NCBI GenBank assembly: GCA_001600415.1
Contig: BCJX01000004.1
Span: forward strand, 230,104-294,103
Source: Pascua guehoae
Lineage: Eukaryota > Basidiomycota > Tremellomycetes > Trichosporonales > Trichosporonaceae
Reading direction: 5' to 3'
DNA length: 64,000 nucleotides
Shown here piece after piece: positions 11,342 to 23,468 of the stretch (position 1 is the stretch's first letter; each line of letters opens with the position of its first letter). Under the pieces are notes generated by a model. It ran no database searches. It saw only the letters and a program-made list of their open reading frames with translations, and was not told the origin of the DNA. Made by a program: the position numbers and the translations under genes.

Positions 11342-13608
11342 TCATCCTTGCGGATGATCCCCCGGGCCCGCAGGCGTGACTGATTTTCTTTCCTTCGCGT
11401 GCCCAGCCTTTGCCCTAAGCAGCCACACTAGGACGTACAGCATGGCCCACAACAGGGCCAAGCCCAACGCCAAGGGAGGCAGCTGCTCCAGCCCCCGCAT
11501 CCGCCTGCTGATTGTTGGGGTCTCTGGGCTCTGGCGCTCGAGCAACGCGGCCAGCATCCTTGTCCTGGGTCGCGCCCGGATCGGTTTGGTCTCCCAGGGC
11601 TTGAATGGGCCCAACAGCATATTCCTCCTGCTGGCTCCTCTGGACGTGGAGGATATGTGGCGGACGGGTGCGGGCGGGGGACGGTGCTGTCCATGCGGTT
11701 GGCGGGCGGGTACGTCATTGTACGGGGGTGGACCGTGTCGGTTGCGGGGTAAATTGCTCGAGGAAGGTTACGGGACGATGGAGCACCGGGGTTGCCAGCG
11801 TGAGGGACGGTGCCGGGTAGTGGTTGGCGAGATGAGACAGGAAGGGCGCGGCCCAATGAGGGTGTTGATCGCGTGCTTGCCGAGACGGTAGCAGTGGAGG
11901 AAGACGACGAGGATAACGACGAAGACGACGACGATGATGCGTACACGGAGACTGGAGCTCCTGTGGCGGTATACATCGGCGGTGTCGAGGAGCCTTCGAC
12001 GCTTGAGATGGACCAATGGGGCTGTAGACGGTACCACGCTTGAACCGCATTGCTGAAGAGGGTTTCCATCTCGTGGGCTGTCTCGGGCACGTGGCCAGAC
12101 TGGCCGACAAAGTAGCTTGTCCCCAGTTGAAGGACAGGCTGGCCAAAGTGCCAAACGGCTGCCGTCATGCCGTTGTCGCCCGTGACGAGCAAAACAGGCT
12201 CCCGGAAGTCGTTGTTGTTGTACAGCTCGTGGCGAATGAGGGAATCGCCGGTGAGCGGGAGGTTGTTGAATTGACCAGGCGGCGGGTGCTGAGGCGGTCC
12301 AAGCAGTCGGACGCCAGGGTACCTGCATGGTCGGCGACTGTCGCGATCGTTTTTGATATTCGCAACGATGTCCTTTAGGGCTACCACACCCTTGAAAGGT
12401 GGCGGCGGCGCAGGGGCGACGGGGGCAGCGGGAGTGGTGGCAGCGGAGCTCGCAGCGGCCGAAGTGGTGGCACCTGGCGCAGTGGCGGCAGCAGCAGATT
12501 TCCTCGCTTTGCTCCGTGCTGTCTTCGAATTTCCTCCGCCTTGGACTGGGTCCGACTCCCTCGTGCGGAGCTTCTCCTCGCAGACATTGTCCGGAATGAG
12601 CAGACTCTCGAGGCAGCCCCTGTTCGACGGCGAACAACCAGTGCGCCGGGCAAAGTCCAGCCAAGTCCCGATATTGGATGGCTGATTCTTGTCGACCACT
12701 TTGTGATGACCTCTTGCAGGGGTAGTAACGTCTTCTGGGAAATATACTTGGTTGGTGTCGATAGCGATGTGGACCCGAGCAATCGTTCCGGGGTGGACCA
12801 TGGAGCGGTCGATTGGCGCGCGCGCGGCTGCGATTTCGTCCCACCGGCACTGTGGAGAGCTTGTCACCGTTGTGTCGGTCCGCATGTTCGTGGTCTTTCC
12901 AAAGAGTGACGTTAATTGTGTGCTGCTCCATTGCGTAATCCGATCTGGCTCAGCAGTCGATAAGATATCTTTGTTCTTAACAGGATCCTGGTTGATAAGA
13001 GCCCTGAAAAAGCCATGGGTCATCACGTCGATGGGGGAGCTGGTTAGCAAGAGTCGCCTCTTGTGCCCAGGGTACTGTCGGTGGAGAGCTTGGGCGAGCA
13101 GATAGTAACACCGTGCGCGAGTATACGCTTGCTCATCTTGTGACATGGGGCGAAGATCGACGCGGTCCAGATTCTGGAAGCACGTCAGATATGGGGTGGA
13201 CGCTGATAATGACCTTACCTTCATGTTTGTGGCATCTTGGAAAATGTGGCTTGGGAAGAGGCCCTCGGCGATGTCGGTCGAATTGCGCGGCACGACTCTG
13301 GACATGCGCGTAAGGCACTTCAGAGCCTTCTTTGCATCACCACTATTCTTCCTTTTCTTGCTTTCAAAGTTGAGCAATAGTGTGTCCACCCATGAGTACG
13401 CAAACACTGGGTCATCGGCGCTGGGTCCATCGCGCAAGTAGACGAGGTCGTCGATGGGGATGATCTTCAGAAAGTCGGAACTCGGGATGAAGATGGTACT
13501 AGTGGGGTCGGGAGGCGAAATCGGTGGCCAGACCGCTGGAGATTTGACATTGGCAAAGAGCTGGTCGATTGTGGCCTTGCTCGAAGGGGGGGACACTGGA
13601 GTCGACAT
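11342..13608 (-). CDS. unrecognised protein with possible C-terminal membrane anchor in a shifted frame
   Basis: The main frame starts at 13608 (MSTPVSPPSSKATIDQLFAN) and stays open to 11428. It contains an in-frame 45-nt intron at 13174-13218 (GTAAGG donor, CTGAC branch, TTCCAG) that should be removed. I recognise no domain. The middle is Ala/Pro/Ser-rich low complexity (around AAAATAPGATTSAAASSAA), then a globular-looking block (LLVTGDNGMTAAVWHFGQP) and a serine tract. Near 11620 the frame turns into Cys/Trp/Arg-rich nonsense. The overlapping frame 11620-11342 instead encodes a hydrophobic segment (LPPLALGLALLWAMLYVLVW) followed by basic residues, like a tail anchor. A cryptic intron or a frameshift could join the two frames, but I could not find a good donor/acceptor pair. 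The true C terminus is therefore unresolved. Confidence 0.55.
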
Positions 13609-14423
13609 GGAGGTACTGGTCTGCCGAGGGTGAGAATGGGCGGGACAGACGAGTAGCAGTCCAGTGACTTACAGTAATGAAGTCGGCGACCGGACGATGG
13701 CTGGCGTGGGGATGGAGGTGATACGGAGACCAGCTGGGACAAAGGATAGAGGCTGTGGTGGATATAAGAACCCAAGAGGATGAAAGAAAAACGACCTGGG
13801 GTTGTGGTAGGAGCTCAAGTACTTACTGCCATATACCCCACGTCGGTTCACGGCCAGGCAGAGATCAAAGAGCCCAGTCTACATTGGGCTGAAGGTGTGC
13901 CAGCCCCAAGTGTGTGAAGGGAGTTGGAGCTGCCGTTCGAAGTAAAGGGGAGGTGATGAATCTAGTACCCCGTTCTCCAGAATCGTCAAACGATTCCAAG
14001 GAGGTGACAACCAGAACATCCTTCCCCGCCCCGCCTCGGGCGCATGAAGTGCAACACGAAGAAGGAGGCTTAGGCGGTTTGGCGTTTAACCCTGGATGTC
14101 GCGTGTTACATGTTACATGTAGCAGAATGTAGGGGCGTGTCACAGGTTGGAGCGCAAAAGCGCTGTTCCGGGCGATTCACTTTGCAGGATGGCATTGATG
14201 CAATGACAAGGCGATGCGTGATGTAGACGTTGCGGCGATGCTAGAAGTACAGCTTTACATGCTTGGCTGCTAAGGTACGTGCCAGGGGATCACGCTTCAG
14301 AAGGGGGTGGCGGTGCGTGGGAGATCACGTGCTTCCCGTCTGGATGTCATTGTTGGGTGGAATTGGCTTTCACCTATAAAGAGCGAGGGTGACGGTTGTT
14401 GCCACCAGCTACGTCTCGTCACC
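13609..14423. promoter_or_regulatory. divergent promoter region between two hypothetical genes
   Basis: The 815 bp lie between start codons on opposite strands. A TATA-like tataaa at 14375-14380 sits 44 bp before the plus-strand ATG at 14424. Nothing coding is visible. Confidence 0.5.
14375..14380 (+). promoter_or_regulatory. TATA-like box of the gene at 14424
   Basis: The sequence cacctataaagagcg places TATAAA 44 bp upstream of the ATG chosen for the downstream gene. The spacing suits a fungal core promoter; this is suggestive only. Confidence 0.45.
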
Positions 14424-15467
14424 ATGTTCCATCAACTGCCACCATCCACCCAAGAGACTCAGCCATTTCAAGAGCTCTACATCCCACCCGATCCGACCCA
14501 TAAGCATCATGAGCCCGTCCACCAACGAATCTACTCCACCGACTCTGGTCCAAGTCCCATCAGCACTGTAGCGACCTCACCGTGAGTCATTGGACCCCTC
14601 GATGAATCGTGTCTCCTCGCTCACACCAACAGTGATACTCCCACCACCGTACCAGAGCCATATTTCACGGGTGGTGTCAAGGACGTGTCCGAGTACTTTA
14701 TCGACCTCGACAACCCAACTCTACGGCCCAGAGAGTACGTACATCTCGCCGTTTATGCGTGATTTTCTGACAGCCAGCTGCCCTCTCGATGTCCAGGCCT
14801 ATTTTGAGTGTGTTGGTCGGTTTGCGAATGGGCTCCGCAATGGCTTCATTCCTCCCTTTGAGGTTGGACCTGGAGCTTCCTACGCCCCCAATGACCACCT
14901 GATGGTGCAGGGCCTTGCTCTGCTCCGTCAGCAGCGTAGCAAGGGGCCGGGTGTCTGGGTGGACCCCAACGACGTCACAGCCAAGGACATGGCAGAGCAT
15001 CCATCTTTCCCATGGCTTGGCCCGCTGTCTCGTCAGCACGGGGACCTGCGTGCCCTTGTTGGACGCATCGAAGCGTCAGCCCAGCCTCCTACGCGCCCCC
15101 CAGACCACATCATTCTCGTGAGTACTGTACATTGCAAAAGGTAAATGTACACTTGACTGACTTGAAGGGAAACGTCCGCCTCGCATTCCCTCGTGGTGTA
15201 CGAGGGCCAGAAAACAACCCATACTGGGTGTATGTGACAGGCATTGCATACGGATCTCAGCATCCCCTCACCGTCGCGGCCTCGCACCCTTGGTACAACG
15301 ACGGTCACATCCGGGCGTGTATCCGCGAAGTGTGTTCGGGTCTTGGGTGCGACAGTGTTCGCGCAGCGAATCTACCACTTGACCCAAGCGTAGACTACAG
15401 CGAGTTTGACAGTCCGTCGGACGACGACGACGACGAGTCCAGCAGCTCTGGATGGTCAACCGCATGA
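14424..15467 (+). CDS. unrecognised 299-residue protein
   Basis: Exons 14424-14581, 14633-14734, 14778-15117 and 15168-15467 join to 299 codons plus stop. Three donors are canonical or near canonical (GTGAGT, GTACGT, GTGAGT). The acceptor of exon 3 (CCAG at 14777) is chosen for frame over the competing ACAG four bases earlier. The protein starts MFHQLPPSTQE, has a central block (CPLDVQAYFECVGRFANGL ... PNDHLMVQGLALLRQQ) with a helical look, then PYWVYVTGIAYGSQHPLTV, and ends in a short Asp/Ser-rich tail (SDDDDDESSSSGW). I recognise no family, signal peptide or membrane segment. It is divergent from the other orphan protein at 11.3-13.6 kb. Confidence 0.65.
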
Positions 15468-16661
15468 AAACTGTCTCCATAGACCGCCGTCTCTGACGCG
15501 CACATCCCTGTATTCCCGACGTTTGTATACCCGCGCTTCCAAGCGCCGTCATGTATCTAGATGGCCACCCCTGTGTGTCCAGAGGGCTTCCCGTTCTGCA
15601 AGGTGGCTGGTGTCTGATAGCAGGTACCCCGCATGGCCCCTTGCGTCGAACTGGTGCCAGTCATACAAAGCTGTGCAGCTCAAACTGTACCTCAAACGCT
15701 ACTCGACAATACAGTTCGTTTCAGTCTGAGTAGGCGGTGCAGGCGTTTCGACTCCGAGTGCCTGGTCTGTCGACACTGCGATGTCGCGTCGCATCCACTC
15801 TGCAGGGTTGCACGAAAGCCCATCAAGCACGTCGGGTTACCTCCACAGCCCCCGAGTGTCTCCCCAAGTAGGACAATCGGCTGGGACCTTGCAAGCTTCC
15901 AGGCAGCTGACGGGGGCTACTTAGATGCCAAGGACGGCCAGCGACTACCGACTTGGTCCTGTAACAGCGTCAACGCACTTGCGCGCTCTGGTCCCGTGCT
16001 CATTGTGTTCCCCTCAACCTACTCTGTCAGAACCCCTTGATTCCACGATGAAGGGAGGAGTGGTGCAGTGAATCGACAGAACGTTGGTCGTTGGGATGCC
16101 TGGCAACGACTGGAGGGGGTGGGCTATCGGGATCAGGTGGCAGGTTCGCCCTGGACATGCGTTGTGATGAAACATTTGGGTATCACGGTCAGCGTGCAAG
16201 CTCTGGATTGTCCAAAGCTGAGGAATCACAATGTAAGCTGGACAATGACTGGATAGCTCCATAACAGAACGAGTCAGTAGTGGGAGCGCGGTTTGGGCAA
16301 ATCGGCAGACATGGCAGTATTCCCAGTCCTCTTCGTACGCAAGGGAAACGTACCACAAGGAAAAGGGTCTCAAGTGGTGCGGCCCAGTGTGTTTGGTTCC
16401 AAATGGGTCAGTATCGTCCGCGTAAGGTGTGCCGCGTGGTCGACGTCGTGCAAGGCTTGGACAGGAACACAGTACCGCCCAAATCATCACACCGCAAAGA
16501 ATGGCGAACCCAACCTGGCGCGCCTGGCAAGCCATTGCGGGGGAGCATGCAGTACACATACTCAGCGAACAACACTCATACATGGTCATCTGCCGGGCGT
16601 CTTCCGCTCACACCCTCCGCTCCCCGCCCTCTGCTCTCGTCCGCGCATCCCTCATCCTTCC
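15468..16661. other. convergent intergenic region; one weak frame
   Basis: A 191-residue minus-strand frame at 16014-16589 begins with Cys-rich and hydrophobic residues (VGFAILCGVMIWAVLCSC). It has no intron support, no recognised domain, and no codon pattern like its neighbours. Otherwise nothing is seen. Confidence 0.4.
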
Positions 16662-17753
16662 CTACTCCTCGAGCACGCCGCACACGGTGTACTTGCCCGA
16701 AAAGTGGTCGTGCCAGCCGTGCATGTTCTCAATCTCCGACTTTGTGAGGTCGGTGAGTGGGTCGAGCGGCTGGTCGAGGGGCGTGAGCATTTCTGGGACG
16801 TTAGTGGATGCCATGTGGTGTTGGATATAGCGGGGCGATAAGTGACAGTGTGGGCGTAGGCGCTGCGGGGAGCCGTAGGTGCGATCAATCGGGCCTGTAT
16901 GTCTGCAAGCGACTTTCTGGCATGAAGGCCACCTACGGCCTCGCCCGCTAGTCGCCCTGCATTCAACCCCATCACTTGCCAGTGGCTCGTTGCCACGACT
17001 CGACGCGTCGGCTCTAGCTCGACGGCTACTCACCCTCGTCGAAGCTTTGCTTGGCCATTCCCCGCGACGCGTCGCGGCCCGCAAAGTTGCCGTACATGCC
17101 CTCTGTCGGTTAGCATTGTCATGCGTGAGGAGGCGCGAGACGTGGACGTCCTGGTCATCGTACGACGCGTGACACGGCAGCGTCGGGTCATGGGACTTGT
17201 TCCTTCCTCTCTAATATGACCTCTATCGCTGTGTGTCCCCTCCCACTGGCTAGAGATCTAGTATATCCCAACCGGGGTGACTCTTGGATCTCTCGTTGAG
17301 AGAGCACCTTTGAGCTTCGCTGTGCACTGCTTGGGTGTCCTTGGTATCGACAACCTCTCTATTGCCTGGACATTCGTTCCCTATCGTCCCCGCGCACACC
17401 ATCCCCCCAACCCCCAACCCGGCTGTCTGACACCCACCTGGACCATAAAAGTTCCTTCCGCCAGTGACGTCAAACACGGTACGCTCCTTAATCTTGCCGT
17501 TCTGGAGGCGCGCGATCGCCAGCAGAATCTTGGCCTTGTCGTCGGCCCGCCCGTCAAACTTGGCGAGCTCGTGCGGCTTGTACACCTTGAACACCTGCGT
17601 GGCGGGGTGCTTGGGCGGGGCCCAGTTGTACTCGCCCGCCTCGTACGTGGTGGCTTGGGGCTGGTTCTCGGGGTATGGCGGGAAGAAGATGCGGTACAGG
17701 ACGTAGACGAGTGGGACGACGAGGATGGTGTTGAGCGGGTTTGCGAGCGACAT
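16662..17753 (-). CDS. DAP1: Dap1/PGRMC-type heme-binding damage resistance protein
   Basis: Exons 17438-17753, 17034-17102 and 16662-16792 join to 171 residues. An N-terminal hydrophobic anchor (LNTILVVPLVYVLYRIFF) is followed by a cytochrome b5-like domain of the membrane-associated progesterone receptor class. The core NFYGPEGMYGNFAGRDASRG is built across the first splice junction. Tyr109 (in MYGNF) matches the axial heme ligand of PGRMC1. Family members bind heme with a tyrosine ligand and support cytochrome P450 enzymes of sterol synthesis (Erg11 in yeast), giving azole and alkylation resistance. The protein should be ER-anchored. Introns of 335 and 241 nt are unusually long for this genome but have good splice sites, including a CTAAC branch before exon 3. 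It is divergent from the arsenite methyltransferase gene. Confidence 0.9.
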
Positions 17754-18515
17754 GGCGGGCGGTGGGGACGGTGTCGGTGTGTGCAGGTGGCAGTAGAGAT
17801 GGGTGTAGTGCGAGTGGATGAACAAGCTGTATGTGGTCGTTTGAGAAGTGGGAAGTGGTTGCGAGTGCAAGTGGTGGTTCGGACATGCGTCGTCTCACCG
17901 ATCGCCGGATCACCGGATTTCAGGAGCAGCAACCAGCCGGACTTATCCCGTCGCATTCGCTAGCGGTTTACCCGACCAATTCCACGATAACAGACCCAAC
18001 CTTGTTCCTTCATCGCACCATGCATCTTCTAAGTGCCAGAGCGACATGGCCACGATCTGCACAAGCCAGAAAGATCTCTCCTTCAAGACGCTGACCCCGT
18101 CGCCGTCTAATGAGTATGAAAATCCATCGTCTAGGACGCCGCCGATCTCTGAATGAAAGGGCGTGAACTAGAAAGGACTACTGGAGGTCATTTGATGGAA
18201 ACCGAGTGTGGAGAACAATTGCCAGCTGTCCCCAGCACTCACACACACCTGAGTACATGCCCTCGGCGTGAGTATACTCCTCAATGTCAGCTACGCCACA
18301 CCATACACGATCTCGACACAGTCGCGTAGTGTGCCGCCATAGACGACAGGCACTTTGGATACCGTTGTCAGGATGACACAGTGGCAGTTGAATTTGATGA
18401 ACCCCACACGATCATCAAATTCGCTTCCGCCTCATGACCAACCCTCTGGTTATAACACGTACAAGAGTCACCCACGCAACGCTGCAACTCCCAGACAACA
18501 CTATTCCTCTCTACA
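17754..18515. promoter_or_regulatory. divergent promoter region between DAP1 and arsM-like gene
   Basis: The 762 bp between opposite start codons must contain both promoters. No frame here looks coding. I do not see a defined operator or an arsenic-responsive site that I could name. Confidence 0.5.
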
Positions 18516-19466
18516 ATGTCCGGTACGTCGCATACAAAGGCATTCTATGGATCTAACTTTACAGCCTGCAACACAAACCAGTCTTCGGCCAAGCCCTCGT
18601 GCTGCGGTCCCAAGACCACGTCCGCCACTTCGACCACTACGGACCTGGACCCGACGCGTTCGATGGTGCGGGACACGTACGGCAAGGCTGTGGCCGCCTC
18701 GCTCCAGACGGACACGAAGGCGTCGTGCTGCGGGTCCAAGGCGACGGTTCTCGAGGGCGTCGACCCGATCACTCGCGACCTGTACAGTGCGTCCGAGGCG
18801 GCCGAGGTGCCTGCCGACGCGCTCCTCGCCTCGTTTGGGTGTGGCAACCCTACCGCCCTGGCGGCGCTGGCACCTGGTGAGATCGTGCTCGACCTCGGTT
18901 CTGGCGGGGGCATCGACGTGCTCCTCTCCGCGCGCCGTGTGGGACCGACCGGCAAGGCGTACGGCCTGGACATGACCGACGAGATGCTCGACCTGGCGCG
19001 CCGCAACGCCAAGACGGCGGGCGCCACAAACGTCGAGTTCCTCAAGGGCATGGTCGAGGAGATTCCCCTGCCCGACGCGAGCGTCGATGTCATCATCTCC
19101 AACTGCGTCATCAACCTCTCGCCCGACAAGGACCGCACGCTCGCCGAGGCCTTCCGCGTCCTCAAGCCCGGGGGCCGCTTTGCCGTCTCGGACATTGTGC
19201 TCTCGCGCACCCTGCCCGCCGACGTCAAGAAGAGCATCGAGCTCTGGGCTGGGTGCATTGCCGGCGCCCTCGTCAAGGCCGACTACGAGGCCAAGCTCGC
19301 CGCCGCGGGCTTTGTCGACGTCGACATTGAGCCCACGCGCGTGTACACAAAGGACGACGCAGGGGAGATTGCCAGCGGCGCCGGCTCGGATGAGGCAAAG
19401 AAGCAGCAGATGGAGGCGATTGACGGTGCGGCCATGAGCGCCTTCATCCGCGCTCGCAAGCCGTAA
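18516..19466 (+). CDS. arsM: arsenite S-adenosylmethionine methyltransferase (ArsM/AS3MT type)
   Basis: Two exons (18516-18522 and 18565-19466) encode 302 residues. The 42-nt intron (GTACGT donor, CTAAC branch, TTACAG) keeps the frame open if retained, so unspliced translation wrongly adds 14 residues. The SAM-binding motif is VLDLGSGGGIDVLLSA at 110-125. The three cysteines that bind As(III) in ArsM enzymes are present as Cys95 (SFGCGNP), Cys183 (SNCVINLS) and Cys233 (AGCIAGA). Two SCCG pairs lie in the N-terminal region at 14-17 and 56-59. It converts arsenite to methylated, partly volatile species and should be cytosolic. The compact sequence resembles bacterial ArsM proteins, which suggests ancient transfer, although the intron shows adaptation to the host. 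Confidence 0.93.
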   Translation: MSGTSHTKAFYGSNFTACNTNQSSAKPSCCGPKTTSATSTTTDLDPTRSMVRDTYGKAVAASLQTDTKASCCGSKATVLEGVDPITRDLYSASEAAEVPADALLASFGCGNPTALAALAPGEIVLDLGSGGGIDVLLSARRVGPTGKAYGLDMTDEMLDLARRNAKTAGATNVEFLKGMVEEIPLPDASVDVIISNCVINLSPDKDRTLAEAFRVLKPGGRFAVSDIVLSRTLPADVKKSIELWAGCIAGALVKADYEAKLAAAGFVDVDIEPTRVYTKDDAGEIASGAGSDEAKKQQMEAIDGAAMSAFIRARKP

Positions 19467-20574
19467 GAAGAAGCATCAAAAGCGATTGTAGTTAGTAACT
19501 GTGCTGTGTCGATATCAGCAGGCGTCAATGGCATGGCATGTGTGTGACAGTGCATGGAGAGCACGTTTAGCAGCAGTACGAGTCAGCGACCAACGCGAGG
19601 TGTGGTGGGTTGGACAGAGACCTGAATCGTATATCCAACTGTCCTAGAGGCATAGAAGTGAATCGCCACGCGACAACAACCTGTGCAAGTAGGCGGGCGC
19701 TGCGCACTCCTCTTACGTTGGTCGTATGCACTGCCCCACATCACGCTGTACCCCAAAATCGAATCGCATCGACCGCATTGAAGCCATCACGAGTGTATCG
19801 TCGACTTGTCAGGATGCCTAGGCGTCCCACGTACGAGGTCAAAATGGGCCTGGATGCCTGGAGGCTGGGGCGCCCGACCCCCAGCTCGACAAAGTGTGTG
19901 CCTCATCAAGGCGGTGCGCGCAGAGAAAAAAAAAGTGTGTGAAACCGGTAGTTTATGTGCTTGCGTGTCGCATGGCAGACATTTGTAACCGACGTGACAC
20001 GTGCACCGTGCACCGTTGGGAGATGCGCCACTGCTTGCACGCCTGCTAGCTGCTGGATGCTTCGGACGTACGCGCGTATCCTCGGCGTAGGGGCGCTGAT
20101 GCGCTCTGACGGTGCACGGCGCGTCGGCTAATTCAACGTGGCCGCGCGGCCGGGACACGCGATGGCCATCAATCTAGTTTCTCCTGCGCGTGCCTTTTTG
20201 CACGCCTAGGTTTTTACAAATACAAGGGGGGGGTGATTCAGAAATCTTACATTGCGCCACCCGCGGGGTGTGGTGGGGGTTACGCGGGCCACACGGCCGT
20301 AGGTGGGTGGTGACTGTGTGCCCCGTGCTCATCCATCCAGTGACGTCCCCACCATTTATCGTCGACGACCCCATTTCACCAAAACCAAAACCAACGAAGG
20401 AAGGACCAAAGTGAAATCGCGTGTTTCTGCCATTCTTTTTCCTTCCTTCTTCTCATCTACTCTTACCTACCTCTTTTTTTTTTTCCCTCCACCCCACTTC
20501 TACACGACCGCGAACCGTTTCGGCCTAGGCCAAACCGCGGCCTTCCGCCCCCCCTCCCCCCTTCTTCTTCCCGC
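19467..20574. other. intergenic region upstream of LETM1 gene, no gene seen
   Basis: The stretch holds the arsM-like 3' flank and the LETM1 promoter. A pyrimidine-rich run with a T tract near 20474-20487 precedes the LETM1 start and is typical of promoters in this window. No coding frame is supported. Confidence 0.55.
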
Positions 20575-23090
<2,516 letters not shown>

Positions 23091-23468
23091 CCGTAGCCCT
23101 AGTAGACATACAAACTAGCACATTGCATCGCATTCAGTCTGACAAGTTGCACCGCCAGTGCGGATGGAATACAGTCCAGCGGACCAGTTGTACCAGTTGT
23201 GCAGAGGAATGTTTGCCCAGTCCGCCCAGTTGTGCGGAGCAGACTCCAGCAACCATGTTGTTCGGACAAAGCTGTCCATAATGCAATTAACCTCTAATGA
23301 ATTCTATGATGCTGATGCTATTTGACTGAGTGGTCGTGATCTAGCAGAGTGGTTGTGTTGTATCGTCTCTAACGTCCTTTGCCCATCTCCACAACCTTCC
23401 CCCAACCGTGCCTTCCCGTTCCATCTTGAGCTTGTACCTCCTCCGTGCCCTCCCGTTCCAGAGTGAGC
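23091..23468. other. short convergent intergenic region
   Basis: Between the LETM1 stop and the MFS exporter stop. It contains a small direct duplication (cagttgtaccagttgtgca style) and no gene. Confidence 0.6.

Noticed and set aside
16014..16589. 191-codon minus-strand frame with a hydrophobic start
   Set aside because: Possible secreted or membrane protein, but no homology, intron or codon support; kept only as a note in the intergenic entry.
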